The notes: generated from the sequence alone by a model not told the origin. DNA of 64,000 nt from Tenggerimyces sp963762635 (GCA_963762635.1 CAVXLQ010000003.1:620001-684000), one strand, 5' to 3'. Positions 44,190-53,731 are shown, counted from the stretch's first letter. Translations and numbers: made by a program.

Positions 44190-45410
44190 GTGCGCGACAT
44201 CGTGATCCTCGGGTCGACCGGGTCCATCGGGACCCAGGCCGTCGAGGTCGTCCGCGCGCGCCCGGACCGGTTCCGCGTCGTCGGCATCGCCGCCGGTGGT
44301 GGGAACGTCGAGCAGCTCGCCCAGCAGGCGCTCGAGCTGGACGTCGAGACCGTCGCGGTCGCGAAGGCGACCGTCGTCCAGGACCTGCAGCTCGCGTTCT
44401 ACGCCCAGGCGCAGGCGAACGGTTACGCCCAGGGCCAGTACCGCATCCCCAAGATCCTCGCCGGCCCCGACGCCGCTGCCGAGCTCGCCACCGCCCAGGC
44501 GGACGTCGTGCTGAACGGCATGACCGGCTCCGTCGGCCTCGCGCCCACGCTCGCCGCCCTCGGCGCCGGACGCACGCTCGCCCTGGCCAACAAGGAGTCG
44601 CTGATCGCCGGCGGCCCGCTGGTCAAGAAGGCCGCCAAGCCGGGCCAACTCTTCCCCGTCGACTCCGAGCACACCGCGCTCGCGCAGTGCCTGCGGTCCG
44701 GCCAGGAGCACGAGGTCGCCAAGCTCATCGTGACCGCCAGCGGCGGACCGTTCCGCGGCCGCGAGCGCGCCGAGCTCACCGAGGTCACACCCGAGCAGGC
44801 GATGGCACACCCGACCTGGAACATGGGTCCGGTCATCACGATCAACTCCGCCACGCTCGTCAACAAGGGCCTGGAAGTGATCGAGGCCCACCTGCTGTTC
44901 GACGTGCCGTACGACCGGATCGAGGTCGTCGTCCACCCGCAGTCGGTGATCCACTCGATGGTCGAGTTCTACGACGGGTCCACGATCGCGCAGGCCAGCC
45001 CGCCGGACATGAGGCTGGCGATAGCCGTCGCCCTCGGCTGGCCCGACCGCGTGCCGGGTGCCGCGGCTCCGTGCGACTGGACGAAGGCGACCAGCTGGAC
45101 GTTCGAGCCGCTCGACAACGAGGCGTTCCCCTCCGTTCAGCTCGCCCGCGAGGCGGGGGAGCGCGGCGGGACGGCCCCGGCCGTCTACAACGCGGCGAAC
45201 GAGGAATGCGTAGCCGCGTTCCAGAACGGGAACCTCCCCTTCCTCGGAATCGTCGACACCGTGGCACAGGTCTTGCTCGAGCAGAACGACGGCACGCCGG
45301 GCAACGAGCTGACGCTCGAGCAGGTCCTGGGTGCCGAGGCGTGGGCACGCACGCGTACGAACGAACTCATGACAAGCCCGCACGGGAGGCTGAAGTCCGG
45401 ATGGACCTGA
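44190..45410 (+). CDS. dxr: 1-deoxy-D-xylulose-5-phosphate reductoisomerase
   Basis: Second enzyme of the MEP isoprenoid pathway; converts DXP to MEP with NADPH and a divalent metal. The protein is 406 aa, normal length. It starts MRDIVILGSTGSIGTQAVEV (NADPH motif GSTGSIG), has ANKESLIAGG and TASGGPFRG, and ends in the C-terminal helical domain. GTG 44190 is the start, with GAGGGAG upstream. It overlaps rseP by 10 bp, the usual actinobacterial arrangement with ispG next. Confidence 0.96.
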   Translation: MRDIVILGSTGSIGTQAVEVVRARPDRFRVVGIAAGGGNVEQLAQQALELDVETVAVAKATVVQDLQLAFYAQAQANGYAQGQYRIPKILAGPDAAAELATAQADVVLNGMTGSVGLAPTLAALGAGRTLALANKESLIAGGPLVKKAAKPGQLFPVDSEHTALAQCLRSGQEHEVAKLIVTASGGPFRGRERAELTEVTPEQAMAHPTWNMGPVITINSATLVNKGLEVIEAHLLFDVPYDRIEVVVHPQSVIHSMVEFYDGSTIAQASPPDMRLAIAVALGWPDRVPGAAAPCDWTKATSWTFEPLDNEAFPSVQLAREAGERGGTAPAVYNAANEECVAAFQNGNLPFLGIVDTVAQVLLEQNDGTPGNELTLEQVLGAEAWARTRTNELMTSPHGRLKSGWT

Positions 45411-46690
45411 TCGCGATCCTCGGAGCCGTCGTCTTCTTCCTCGGCGTGCTCGCGTCCGTCGCGTTGCACGAGCTGGGGCACATGCTGCCCGCGAAGCTCT
45501 TCAACGTCCGCGTGACGCAGTACATGATCGGCTTCGGCAAGACGATCTGGTCGCGCAAGAAGGGCGAGACCGAGTACGGCCTGAAGATCTTCCCGTTCGG
45601 CGGCTTCGTCCGGATGATCGGCATGTTCCCCCCGGCCAAGGACGGGCGGCTGCGCAACTCCAGCACGGGACCGTTCCAGACGCTGATCGAGGAGGCCCGT
45701 ACGGCGTCGGCGGAGGAGACGCCCGAGGGCCAGGAGCACCGCCTCTTCTACACCAAGAAGTCCTGGCAGAAGATCATCATCATGGCCGGCGGGCCGATGA
45801 TGAACATCGTCCTCGCGGTCGTGCTGTTCGGCATCGTGATGATGGGCTTCGGTGTCAAGGTCGCGACACCGGTCGTGAGCTCGGTCTCCGACTGTGTGAT
45901 CCCGGCGAGCGAGCAGCGTGAGGTCTGCGAGAACGGCGACCCGGTGTCGCCGGCGAAGGCGGCCGGGCTGCGGAAGGACGACAAGATCCTCTCGTTCAAC
46001 GGCGTCCAGATCAGCTCGTGGGACCAGGTCTCCGCAGCCATCCGCGACGCCGGCAAGGGCGTCGCGACCATGGTCGTGGAGCGCGACGGCAAGCAGGTCA
46101 CGCTCAAACCCAACCTGATGGCGGCCGAGCGGTACGACCTCGACGACCCGTCGAAGTTCGTCACGGTCGGCTTCCTCGGCGTCGGCCCGCAGACCGTCAA
46201 CGAGCGCCAGGGCGTCGGTGCGGTCTTCACCCAGATCGGTCGCTTCACCGGGCTCACCGCGCAGGCCATGCTGCACATTCCCGAGCGGATGGTCGGCGTC
46301 GCGCAGGCGGCGTTCGGCGGCGAACGTTCGCAGGACAGCCCGATGAGCGTGATCGGCGCGAGCCGCGTCGCCGGCGAGATCGCGACGCTCGACGAGCCGG
46401 TCTCGGACCGGATCGCCGCGTTCGTGCAGTGGCTGGCCGCGCTCAACCTGTTCATCGCGCTGTTCAACTTCATCCCGTTGTTGCCGCTCGACGGCGGCCA
46501 CATCGCGGGTGCGATCTACGAAGCCATCCGGCGTGGGTTCGCGAAGCTGCGAGGGCGCCCCGACCCCGGATATGTGGATGTCGCCAAGGCGTTGCCGCTG
46601 GCATACGCGATGGCGAGCGTCCTCATCGTGATGGGCGTGCTGTTGCTCTACGCCGACATCGTCAACCCCGTCCGCCTGGGCTCCGGATGA
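45401..46690 (+). CDS. rseP: site-2 protease, RIP metalloprotease
   Basis: A 429-aa membrane metalloprotease of the RseP/Rip1 type that cuts membrane-bound anti-sigma factors. The zinc motif HELGH is at residues 23-27 in the first helix; a PDZ domain covers about residues 140-240; LLPLDGGHI is the LDG motif near residue 365. The C terminus is a membrane helix. ATG 45401 overlaps dxr. In mycobacteria the same dxr-rip-gcpE order occurs. Confidence 0.95.
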   Translation: MDLIAILGAVVFFLGVLASVALHELGHMLPAKLFNVRVTQYMIGFGKTIWSRKKGETEYGLKIFPFGGFVRMIGMFPPAKDGRLRNSSTGPFQTLIEEARTASAEETPEGQEHRLFYTKKSWQKIIIMAGGPMMNIVLAVVLFGIVMMGFGVKVATPVVSSVSDCVIPASEQREVCENGDPVSPAKAAGLRKDDKILSFNGVQISSWDQVSAAIRDAGKGVATMVVERDGKQVTLKPNLMAAERYDLDDPSKFVTVGFLGVGPQTVNERQGVGAVFTQIGRFTGLTAQAMLHIPERMVGVAQAAFGGERSQDSPMSVIGASRVAGEIATLDEPVSDRIAAFVQWLAALNLFIALFNFIPLLPLDGGHIAGAIYEAIRRGFAKLRGRPDPGYVDVAKALPLAYAMASVLIVMGVLLLYADIVNPVRLGSG

Positions 46691-46718
46691 TCCAGCACGA
46701 GACCGAAGGAATCCGCCA

Positions 46719-47876
46719 GTGACCAGCATCGACCTGGGCATGCCGCCTCTGCCGCCGCCCACGCTCGCTGAACGCCGCAAGACCCGGCAGATCCGGGTCG
46801 GCAAGGTGCTCGTCGGGGGCGGCGCGCCGGTGTCCGTTCAGTCGATGACGACCACGCCGACCACCGACGTCAACGCCACCTTGCAGCAGATCGCGGAGCT
46901 CACCGCGACCGGCTGTGACATCGTCCGTGTCGCCGTACCCAGCCAGGACGACGCCGACGCGCTGCCCGCGATCGCGAAGAAGTCGCAGATCCCGGTCATC
47001 GCCGACATCCACTTCCAGCCCAAGTACGTGTTCGCCGCGATCGACGCGGGCTGCGCGGCCGTACGCGTCAACCCGGGCAATATCCGCAAGTTCGACGACC
47101 AGGTCAAGGAGATCGCGAAGGCGGCCTCCGACGCCGGCGTCTCGCTGCGGATCGGCGTGAACGCCGGCTCGCTCGACCCGCGGCTGCTGAAGAAGCACGG
47201 CAAGCCGACGCCCGAGGCGCTGGTCGAGTCGGCGCTGTGGGAGGCGTCGCTGTTCGAGGAGCACGGCTTCCACGACTTCAAGATCTCGGTGAAGCACCAC
47301 GACCCGGTCGTGATGGTGCGGGCGTACGAGCTGCTCTCCGAGCAGTGCGACTACCCGCTGCACCTCGGCGTCACCGAGGCCGGCCCCGCGTTCCAGGGCA
47401 CGATCAAGTCGGCGGTCGCGTTCGGCGCGCTGCTCTCCAAGGGGATCGGCGACACGATCCGGGTCTCGCTGTCCGCGCCTCCGGCCGAGGAGGTCAAGGT
47501 CGGGCTGAAGATCCTGGAGTCGCTCAACCTGCGCGAGCGTCACCTCGAGATCGTGTCCTGCCCGTCCTGTGGGCGCGCCCAGGTCGACGTCTACAAGCTC
47601 GCCGACGAGGTGACGGCCGGCCTGGAGGGCATGGAGTTCCCGCTCCGGGTCGCCGTGATGGGCTGCGTCGTGAACGGTCCGGGCGAGGCCCGCGAGGCCG
47701 ATCTCGGCGTCGCGTCGGGCAATGGCAAGGGTCAGATCTTCGTCAAGGGCGAAGTGGTGAAGACTGTTCCCGAGAGCCAGATCGTCGAGACACTGATCGA
47801 CGAAGCACTCCGCATTGCCGAAGAGATGAAGCTCGCCGGGGTAGCGTCAGGCACACCTGAGGTCGAGGTTCGCTAG
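46719..47876 (+). CDS. ispG: 4-hydroxy-3-methylbut-2-en-1-yl diphosphate synthase
   Basis: IspG (GcpE), an iron-sulfur enzyme of the MEP pathway converting MEcPP to HMBPP. The protein is 385 aa with the TIM-barrel domain first; the cluster ligands are in VSCPSCGRAQVDVYKL (two Cys, near 281 and 284) and MGCVVNGPGEAREADL (third Cys near 315). GTG 46719 follows rseP by 28 bp. The gene completes the operon with dxr. Confidence 0.96.
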   Translation: MTSIDLGMPPLPPPTLAERRKTRQIRVGKVLVGGGAPVSVQSMTTTPTTDVNATLQQIAELTATGCDIVRVAVPSQDDADALPAIAKKSQIPVIADIHFQPKYVFAAIDAGCAAVRVNPGNIRKFDDQVKEIAKAASDAGVSLRIGVNAGSLDPRLLKKHGKPTPEALVESALWEASLFEEHGFHDFKISVKHHDPVVMVRAYELLSEQCDYPLHLGVTEAGPAFQGTIKSAVAFGALLSKGIGDTIRVSLSAPPAEEVKVGLKILESLNLRERHLEIVSCPSCGRAQVDVYKLADEVTAGLEGMEFPLRVAVMGCVVNGPGEAREADLGVASGNGKGQIFVKGEVVKTVPESQIVETLIDEALRIAEEMKLAGVASGTPEVEVR

Positions 47877-47897
47877 CCGCGTAGACAGGGAGGCGGG

Positions 47898-48743
47898 ATG
47901 CTCGGAGCCACGGAGGTCGTCCGGGCGTTGCGTCCGGTGGACCTTGCCGCGGTCCGCGCGGTGCTCGACTCCGATCCGGTCACGAACGTCTTCGTGGACT
48001 CGCGCGTCCGCGCCTCGGGCATGGACATGCGCCGGATGGGAGGCCAGCTCTGGGGGTACGAGGAGAACGGCCAGCTCGCCTCGCTGTGCTACGCGGGCGC
48101 CAACCTCGTGCCCGTCTCGACCACCCGCGGAGCGGCGCACGCGTTCGCCAACCGGGCCTTGCGGCTGGGCCGGCACTGCTCGTCGGTGTGGGGCACGCGC
48201 GAGGCCGTCGAGCCGATGTGGCGGCTGCTCGAGCCGAGCTGGGGACCCGCCCGCGACGTACGCGAGGTGCAGCCGTTCCTCACCATGAGCACCCAGCCGC
48301 TGGTGACGCCCGACCCGTTGGTGCGGCCGGTGCGGGCGGACGAGCTCGACCAGCTCTACAACGCGAGCGTGGCGTTCTTCACCGAGGAGCTCGGGATCTC
48401 GCCGGAGTCGCGGGACGGCGGCTCGTACTACCGGACGCGCGTCGCGGACCTGATCGGGCGCGGGTACGCGTTCGCGCGGGTCGAGAACGGCGAGATCGTG
48501 TTCAAAGCCGAGATCGGGGTGGCGACGCCGAGCGCGTTCCAGATCCAGGGCGTGTGGGTGCGGCCGGACCGGCGCGGCGAGGGCTTGTCGGCTGCCGGGG
48601 TGGCGGCCGTGGTGGCGGCGGGGCTGCGGGAGATCGCGCCGGTCGCGACCTTGTACGTCAACGACTTCAACGTGGCGGCACGGCGGGCGTACAGCCGGGT
48701 CGGCTTCCGGCCGACGGCGACGTTCATGACGGTCCTCTTCTAG
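47898..48743 (+). CDS. GNAT family N-acetyltransferase with DUF4081
   Basis: A 281-aa protein of the type found directly after ispG in actinobacteria (Mycobacterium Rv2867c-like). The N-terminal DUF4081 region (VRALRPVDLAAVRAVLDSDP, VTNVFVDSRV) is followed by a GNAT domain with the acetyl-CoA motif GVWVRPDRRGEGLSAAGVAA and YVNDFNVAARRAYSRVGFR. The acceptor is unknown. The start is ATG 47898. The fused gene at 48747 begins 4 bp after its stop, so the operon may extend. Confidence 0.9.
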   Translation: MLGATEVVRALRPVDLAAVRAVLDSDPVTNVFVDSRVRASGMDMRRMGGQLWGYEENGQLASLCYAGANLVPVSTTRGAAHAFANRALRLGRHCSSVWGTREAVEPMWRLLEPSWGPARDVREVQPFLTMSTQPLVTPDPLVRPVRADELDQLYNASVAFFTEELGISPESRDGGSYYRTRVADLIGRGYAFARVENGEIVFKAEIGVATPSAFQIQGVWVRPDRRGEGLSAAGVAAVVAAGLREIAPVATLYVNDFNVAARRAYSRVGFRPTATFMTVLF

Positions 48744-48746
48744 GCC

Positions 48747-51700
48747 ATGGGCTGGCAGTTCTGGGTCGACCGTGGGGGCACGTTCACCGACATCGTCGCC
48801 CGGCGCCCGGACGGTTCGCTGGTTACACACAAGCTGCTCTCGGAGAATCCGTCGCGCTATCCCGACGCGGCAGTGGCCGGGATACGTTCCCTGCTTGGGC
48901 TTTCTGCCTCTGACTCGGTGCCCTCGGACGACGTCGAGGTCGTCCGGATGGGCACGACGGTCGCGACGAACGCCCTGCTGGAACGGAAGGGCGACCGGAC
49001 GCTGCTGGTGATCACGCGCGGCTTCGGCGACGCTCTGCGGATCGGCTACCAGAACAGGCCGCGGATCTTCGATCGCCACATCCAGCTGCCTGAGCTGCTG
49101 CACGAGCGCGTCGTCGAGGTTGACGAACGGATCACCGCCACCGGCGAGGTTCTGCGTGCGCCCGACCTCGACGCGTTGCGGCCCGAGCTGGAGCGCGCGT
49201 ACCGCGACGGCATCCGCGCGGTCGCTGTCGTCTGCCTGCACTCGCATCTGTTCCCTTCGCATGAGCAGGCGGTCGGCGAGTTGGCCGCGGAGGTCGGCTT
49301 CCCGCAGGTCTCGTTGTCGAGCGAGGCGTCGCCGTTGCTGAAGTTGATCCCGCGCGGCGACACCGCGGTGGTCGACGCGTACCTCTCGCCGATCCTGCGC
49401 CGGTACGTACGCCAGGTCGCCGACGAGCTCGCGGGTGTGCGATTGATGTTCATGCAGTCGAACGGCGGGCTCGCCGAGGCCGGGCACTTCCGCGGCAAGG
49501 ACGCGATCCTGTCCGGGCCGGCGGGCGGAATCGTCGGCATGGTGCGGATGTCCGCCCTTGCGGGGTTCGAGAAGGTCATCGGCTTCGACATGGGCGGGAC
49601 GTCGACGGACGTGTCGCACTACGCGGGCTCGTACGAACGCGTGTTCAACACCCAGGTCGCGGGCGTGCGGCTGCGGGCGCCGATGCTCGACATCCACACG
49701 GTCGCGGCCGGCGGCGGGTCGATCCTGCACTTCGACGGGTCGCGGTACCGGGTCGGTCCGGACTCGGCGGGCGCGTCGCCGGGACCTTCGTGTTATCGCG
49801 GTGGCGGGCCGTTGACGGTGACGGACGCGAACGTGATGCTCGGACGCGTCCAACCTGCCTATTTTCCTTCGGTGTTCGGGCCTTCCGGCGATCTCCCGTT
49901 GGACGGCGACGTCGTTCGGGAGAAGTTCGCGTCGCTGGCGGAAGAGGTCGGGGACGGGCGGTCGCCGGAGGAGGTCGCCGAGGGGTTCCTGCGGATCGCG
50001 GTGGCGAACATGGCGAACGCGGTCAAGAAGATCTCCGTACAGAAGGGACACGACGTCACCGAGTACGTGCTGACGACGTTCGGCGGCGCGGGCGGGCAGC
50101 ACGCGTGCGCGGTGGCGGACTCGTTGGGGATCCGTACGGTGCTGGTGCCGCCGATGGCGGGAGTCCTGTCCGCGTTGGGGATCGGGCTCGCGGACGTGAC
50201 GACGATGCGGGAGCAGTCGGTCGAGGCTTCGCTGTCCTCGTCGCTGTCGCGGGTGGCCGAGGTGGCGTCGGAGCTGGAGGCGGCGGCCCGCGAGGAGCTG
50301 CTGGCGGAGGACGTTCCGGAGTCGCGCATCGAGGTGACTCGGCGCGTGCACCTGCGCTACGACGGGACGGACACGGCGGTCCCGGTGGCGCTCGGGTCGC
50401 TGCGGTCGATGATGGCCGAGTTCGAGGCCGCGTACCGGCGCACGTACTCGTTCCTGATGGACCGCCCCCTGGTCGCCGAGGCCGTCTCGGTCGAGGCGGT
50501 GGGACGTACCGAGCAGCCGGATCTCTCGATCGCGCCGGAGTCTGTCGATGCCGACGCCGAGACCGTGCGGATGTACGCGGCTGGCGAGTGGCGGGAGGTT
50601 CCGCTGCGACCGCGGACGTCGCTGCGGCCCGGTGACCGGGTGGACGGGCCGGCGATCGTCGCCGAGGACAACGCGACCACGGTCGTCGAGGACGGCTGGT
50701 CCGCGACCGTCACCGACGCCGGCAACCTGGTCGTCGAACGGGTGAGGTCCCGCGCCGACGAACGGATCTCGACCGAGGTCGACCCTGTCCTGCTCGAGAT
50801 CTTCAACAACCTCTTCATGTCGATCGCCGAGCAGATGGGCGCGCGCCTCGAGTCCACGGCGCAGTCGGTGAACATCAAGGAGCGTTTGGACTTCTCCTGC
50901 GCGCTGTTCGACCCCGACGGCAACCTCGTCGCGAACGCACCGCACATGCCGGTCCACCTCGGCTCGATGGGCTCGAGCGTGCAGGAGGTCATCCGGCGGC
51001 AGGGTGAGGCGATGAAGCCGGGCGACGTGTACGCGGTGAACGACCCGTACCACGGTGGAACGCACCTGCCCGACGTGACCGTGGTGACCCCGGTCTACTC
51101 GGAGAACGGCGACGAGGTGCTGTTCTACGTCGCGTCGCGCGGGCACCACGCCGAGATCGGCGGGCTGACACCGGGCTCGATGCCGGCGTTCTCGCGGTCG
51201 GTCGAGGAAGAGGGCATCCTCTTCGACAACTGGCTGCTGGTGTCGGATGGTCGGTTCCGCGAGCAGGAAACCCTTGACCTGTTGACGTCCTCGACCTATC
51301 CGTCGCGCGCGCCGCAGACGAACCTCGCCGATCTGCGGGCGCAGATCGCGGCGTCGGAGAAGGGCGTCGAGGAAGTGCGCCGGATGATCGAGCACTTTGG
51401 GCTCGACGTCGTGCAGGCGTACATGCGGCACGTCCAGGACAACGCCGAGGAGGCCGTGCGGCGGGTTTTGGCAACGCTGGAAGGCGGTTCGTACCGGTAC
51501 GAGCACGACTCCGGCTCGTGTATCGAGGTGCAAGTACGGGTTGACAACGTCGCGCGGACGGCGGAGCTCGACTTCACCGGGACGTCACCGCAGGTGTCGA
51601 CGAACTTCAACGCGCCGGCCTCGGTGGCCACGGCCGCGGCGCTGTACGTCTTCCGGACGCTCGTCGACGACGACATCCCCTTGAACGATGGGTGCCTGCG

Positions 51701-52304
51701 GCCGCTGCGGTTGGTCGTTCCGGCCGGCACGTTCCTGGCGCCGGCGTACCCGGCGGCCGTCGTCGCCGGCAACGTCGAGACCTCGCAAGCTGTCACGGGC
51801 GCGCTGTACGCGGCGCTCGGCGTGCAGTCGGAGGGCTCCGGGACGATGAACAACGTGACGTTCGGCAACGCCCGCTATCAGTACTACGAGACGGTCGCCT
51901 CGGGATCGGGCGCGGGGGAGGGCTTCGACGGGGCTCCGGTCGTGCAGACGCACATGACGAACTCGCGGCTCACCGACCCGGAGGTGCTGGAGTCGCGGTT
52001 CCCGGTGCTGGTGCGGTCGTTCGTCGTCCGGCGCGGCTCCGGTGGTCGCGGTCGCTGGCGCGGTGGGGACGGTGCCGTTCGGCGGCTGGAGTTCCGCGAG
52101 GCGATGACGGTGTCGACGTTGTCGTCGCACCGCCGGGTGCCGCCGTACGGGCTGGCCGGCGGATCGCCGGGCGCGCTGGGGCGGAACTACGTGGTGCGCG
52201 CAACCGGTGAGGAGGTGTCGATGGCGGGCGCGGACTCGGTGGACGTACGGCCGGGCGATGTGCTGGTGGTCGAGACGCCTGGCGGTGGGGGATACGGGCG
52301 GTAG
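48747..52304 (+). CDS. fused hydantoinase/oxoprolinase (HyuA-HyuB)
   Basis: An 1185-aa ATP-dependent amidohydrolase with both subunits joined. The HyuA part (1 to about 660) starts WVDRGGTFTDIVARRPDGSL and has GTTVATNALLERKGDRTLLV and FDMGGTSTDVSHYAG (about residue 280). The HyuB part (about 672-1185) starts EVDPVLLEIFNNLFMSIAEQ, with VNDPYHGGTHLPDVTVV and the C-terminal VRPGDVLVVETPGGGGYG. Fused forms are typical of 5-oxoprolinase; hydantoin or acetone-related substrates remain possible. It lies in the window's core operon without other glutathione or hydantoin genes. Confidence 0.9.
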   Translation: MGWQFWVDRGGTFTDIVARRPDGSLVTHKLLSENPSRYPDAAVAGIRSLLGLSASDSVPSDDVEVVRMGTTVATNALLERKGDRTLLVITRGFGDALRIGYQNRPRIFDRHIQLPELLHERVVEVDERITATGEVLRAPDLDALRPELERAYRDGIRAVAVVCLHSHLFPSHEQAVGELAAEVGFPQVSLSSEASPLLKLIPRGDTAVVDAYLSPILRRYVRQVADELAGVRLMFMQSNGGLAEAGHFRGKDAILSGPAGGIVGMVRMSALAGFEKVIGFDMGGTSTDVSHYAGSYERVFNTQVAGVRLRAPMLDIHTVAAGGGSILHFDGSRYRVGPDSAGASPGPSCYRGGGPLTVTDANVMLGRVQPAYFPSVFGPSGDLPLDGDVVREKFASLAEEVGDGRSPEEVAEGFLRIAVANMANAVKKISVQKGHDVTEYVLTTFGGAGGQHACAVADSLGIRTVLVPPMAGVLSALGIGLADVTTMREQSVEASLSSSLSRVAEVASELEAAAREELLAEDVPESRIEVTRRVHLRYDGTDTAVPVALGSLRSMMAEFEAAYRRTYSFLMDRPLVAEAVSVEAVGRTEQPDLSIAPESVDADAETVRMYAAGEWREVPLRPRTSLRPGDRVDGPAIVAEDNATTVVEDGWSATVTDAGNLVVERVRSRADERISTEVDPVLLEIFNNLFMSIAEQMGARLESTAQSVNIKERLDFSCALFDPDGNLVANAPHMPVHLGSMGSSVQEVIRRQGEAMKPGDVYAVNDPYHGGTHLPDVTVVTPVYSENGDEVLFYVASRGHHAEIGGLTPGSMPAFSRSVEEEGILFDNWLLVSDGRFREQETLDLLTSSTYPSRAPQTNLADLRAQIAASEKGVEEVRRMIEHFGLDVVQAYMRHVQDNAEEAVRRVLATLEGGSYRYEHDSGSCIEVQVRVDNVARTAELDFTGTSPQVSTNFNAPASVATAAALYVFRTLVDDDIPLNDGCLRPLRLVVPAGTFLAPAYPAAVVAGNVETSQAVTGALYAALGVQSEGSGTMNNVTFGNARYQYYETVASGSGAGEGFDGAPVVQTHMTNSRLTDPEVLESRFPVLVRSFVVRRGSGGRGRWRGGDGAVRRLEFREAMTVSTLSSHRRVPPYGLAGGSPGALGRNYVVRATGEEVSMAGADSVDVRPGDVLVVETPGGGGYGR

Positions 52305-52310
52305 GGTCGA

Positions 52311-52754
52311 GTGGTGGCTGATCTTTCCGATGTGGTGCGGGTGGGTTCGGGCGACTCCTACCTCGCGGTGGTGTCGACGACGCGGCGGGACGGTTCGGTT
52401 CTGTCGACGGTGATCAATGCCGGCGTGGTCGCGCATCCTTCGACCGGAGAACAGGTCGTCGGCGCGGTGCTCGTGGGCGGGGTGCGGAAGATCGCGCACC
52501 TGCGCGAGCGGCCGCGGCTCACGGTGGCGTGGCGGTCCGGCTGGTCGTGGGTGACCGCCGAGGGTCCGGCGGAGTTGATCGGGCCGGACGACCCGTACGA
52601 AGGCGTGGACGCCGAGCGGCTGCGGCTGTTGCTGCGGGAGACGTTCGCCGGTGCCGGCGGAACGCACGACGACTGGGACGAGTACGACCGCGTCATGGCG
52701 GCGGACCGCCGCGTCGTGGTGCTGGTGACGCCGGACCGGATCTACGGCAGCTGA
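52311..52754 (+). CDS. PPOX-class (F420/FMN) split-barrel protein
   Basis: A 147-aa pyridoxamine-5'-phosphate-oxidase-like protein. It starts VADLSDVVRVGSGDSYLAVV and has VRKIAHLRERPRLTVAWRSG, typical of TIGR03618-like F420-dependent enzymes. GTG 52311 or GTG 52314 is the start. Only 6 bp separate it from the hydantoinase stop and 3 bp from the next start, so it is in the same transcript. Confidence 0.8.
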   Translation: MVADLSDVVRVGSGDSYLAVVSTTRRDGSVLSTVINAGVVAHPSTGEQVVGAVLVGGVRKIAHLRERPRLTVAWRSGWSWVTAEGPAELIGPDDPYEGVDAERLRLLLRETFAGAGGTHDDWDEYDRVMAADRRVVVLVTPDRIYGS

Positions 52755-52757
52755 GCC

Positions 52758-53333
52758 TTGTACGCGGTCGTCGACGTCGAGGGGAACGGGCAACAGCCGC
52801 CCGACCTCGTCGAGATCGCGGTGGTGCCGGTGTCCGCTTCGTTGGAGATCGGCGCTTTCCGTTCCTGGCTGGTCCGGCCGCCGCGGCCGATCACCGCGCT
52901 GGTGACGTCGAAGGTGCACGGGATCACGAACGCCGACGTGGAGTCCGAGCCTCCGTGGCCCTCGGTGGCGGGCGAGGTCGCGGCGGCGCTGGCCGGTCGG
53001 GTGCTGGTGGCGCACAACGCCTCGGTCGAACGTTCCGTCTTAGCCCGCCACCTGCCGGCGTACGTGCCGGCCGAGGTGATCGACACCCTCGCGCTCGCCC
53101 GTCGGGTCTGGCCCGAGCTCGCCGCCCACGGCCTCGACGCGCTGATCAAGGCGCGCGGCATCCGGATGGGCACGCGCTACGGCCACCGCCACCGCGCGGG
53201 CTACGACGCCCACGCCACCGCGCTGATCTTCCGCCAGCTCCGCACCGACAACCTCACCACGGACCTGGTGGTGCCGGACGACTTGTTGGACGGATTGCGG
53301 CTTAGAGGCCGAGATCTGTCCAACAACTCGTAG
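52758..53333 (+). CDS. DEDDh 3'-5' exonuclease (DnaQ-like)
   Basis: A 191-aa exonuclease of the DNA polymerase III epsilon type. The first motif is DVEGNG (Asp6, Glu8), the second HNASVE, and the last HRAGYDAHAT, giving the DEDDh set. TTG 52758 is the start. The final 17 or so codons (DDLLDGLRLRGRDLSNNS) are encoded by the 50-bp hairpin element at 53280-53329, so the native C terminus may have been changed by that element. The substrate is probably DNA or short RNA. Confidence 0.85.
   Translation: MYAVVDVEGNGQQPPDLVEIAVVPVSASLEIGAFRSWLVRPPRPITALVTSKVHGITNADVESEPPWPSVAGEVAAALAGRVLVAHNASVERSVLARHLPAYVPAEVIDTLALARRVWPELAAHGLDALIKARGIRMGTRYGHRHRAGYDAHATALIFRQLRTDNLTTDLVVPDDLLDGLRLRGRDLSNNS
53280..53329. 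repeat. 50-bp hairpin repeat, copy 1
   Basis: Arms of 22 nt with a 6-nt loop. The left arm begins GACTTGTTGGACGGAT and the right arm ends ATCTGTCCAACAACTC; the inner stem is CGGC/GCCG. It forms the end of the exonuclease reading frame. Copy 2 has the same loop frame (CGGC-N-TAGA-N-GCCG) but different mid-stem bases. Confidence 0.75.
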
Positions 53334-53731
53334 CGTGGTGCGTGTGTGACCGGCGGTGGGAGGGCCGTCGGCGGGAGTTCGGACTTGTTCCGGGGATGTC
53401 GGCCTAGAAGCCGAGATCCCTGGAACAACTCACGGGTCTGGTCGACCAGTCCTGCTCGTTGGACGACGCCCGGCACCGGCAACCTTCCGGCCACCTCCGT
53501 CCACAGCTCCCGCGACTTCCCTCACCGAACCGGGGTTTCGCGGGCTCTTGCCACGCTGCACAACCCCAGTTCGGCTAGGGAAGTGCACGATCCTGTGGAG
53601 AACCTGCCCGGAATTCACGGCACCCAGGTGACATACCGGCCTATCCGACACAGGGAAGCCCTCATGCGAAACGCACGGCCTCCGCCCCGGCTGGGCGGTC
53701 CGTGAACTGTCGCGCCGGCTAGCGTGGGGGC
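53334..53731. other. gene-free spacer before the DUF389 gene
   Basis: These 398 bases hold no supported gene. The second hairpin copy lies here (53382-53431); the remaining 300 bp lack long open frames with coding character. The promoter of the DUF389-proS unit is probably inside, but no clear -35/-10 pair is visible. Confidence 0.55.
53382..53431. repeat. 50-bp hairpin repeat, copy 2
   Basis: The same 22-6-22 architecture, exactly 102 bp downstream of copy 1. The left arm begins GACTTGTTCCGGGGAT and the right arm ends ATCCCTGGAACAACTC. About 38 of 50 bases match copy 1; the mid-stem differences are compensated on both sides. Confidence 0.75.

Noticed and set aside
47847..51533. A leftward open frame of 1228 codons antisense to the GNAT and hydantoinase genes
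   Set aside because: The sense-strand genes are full length with clear motifs. The antisense product has only charged low-complexity sequence.
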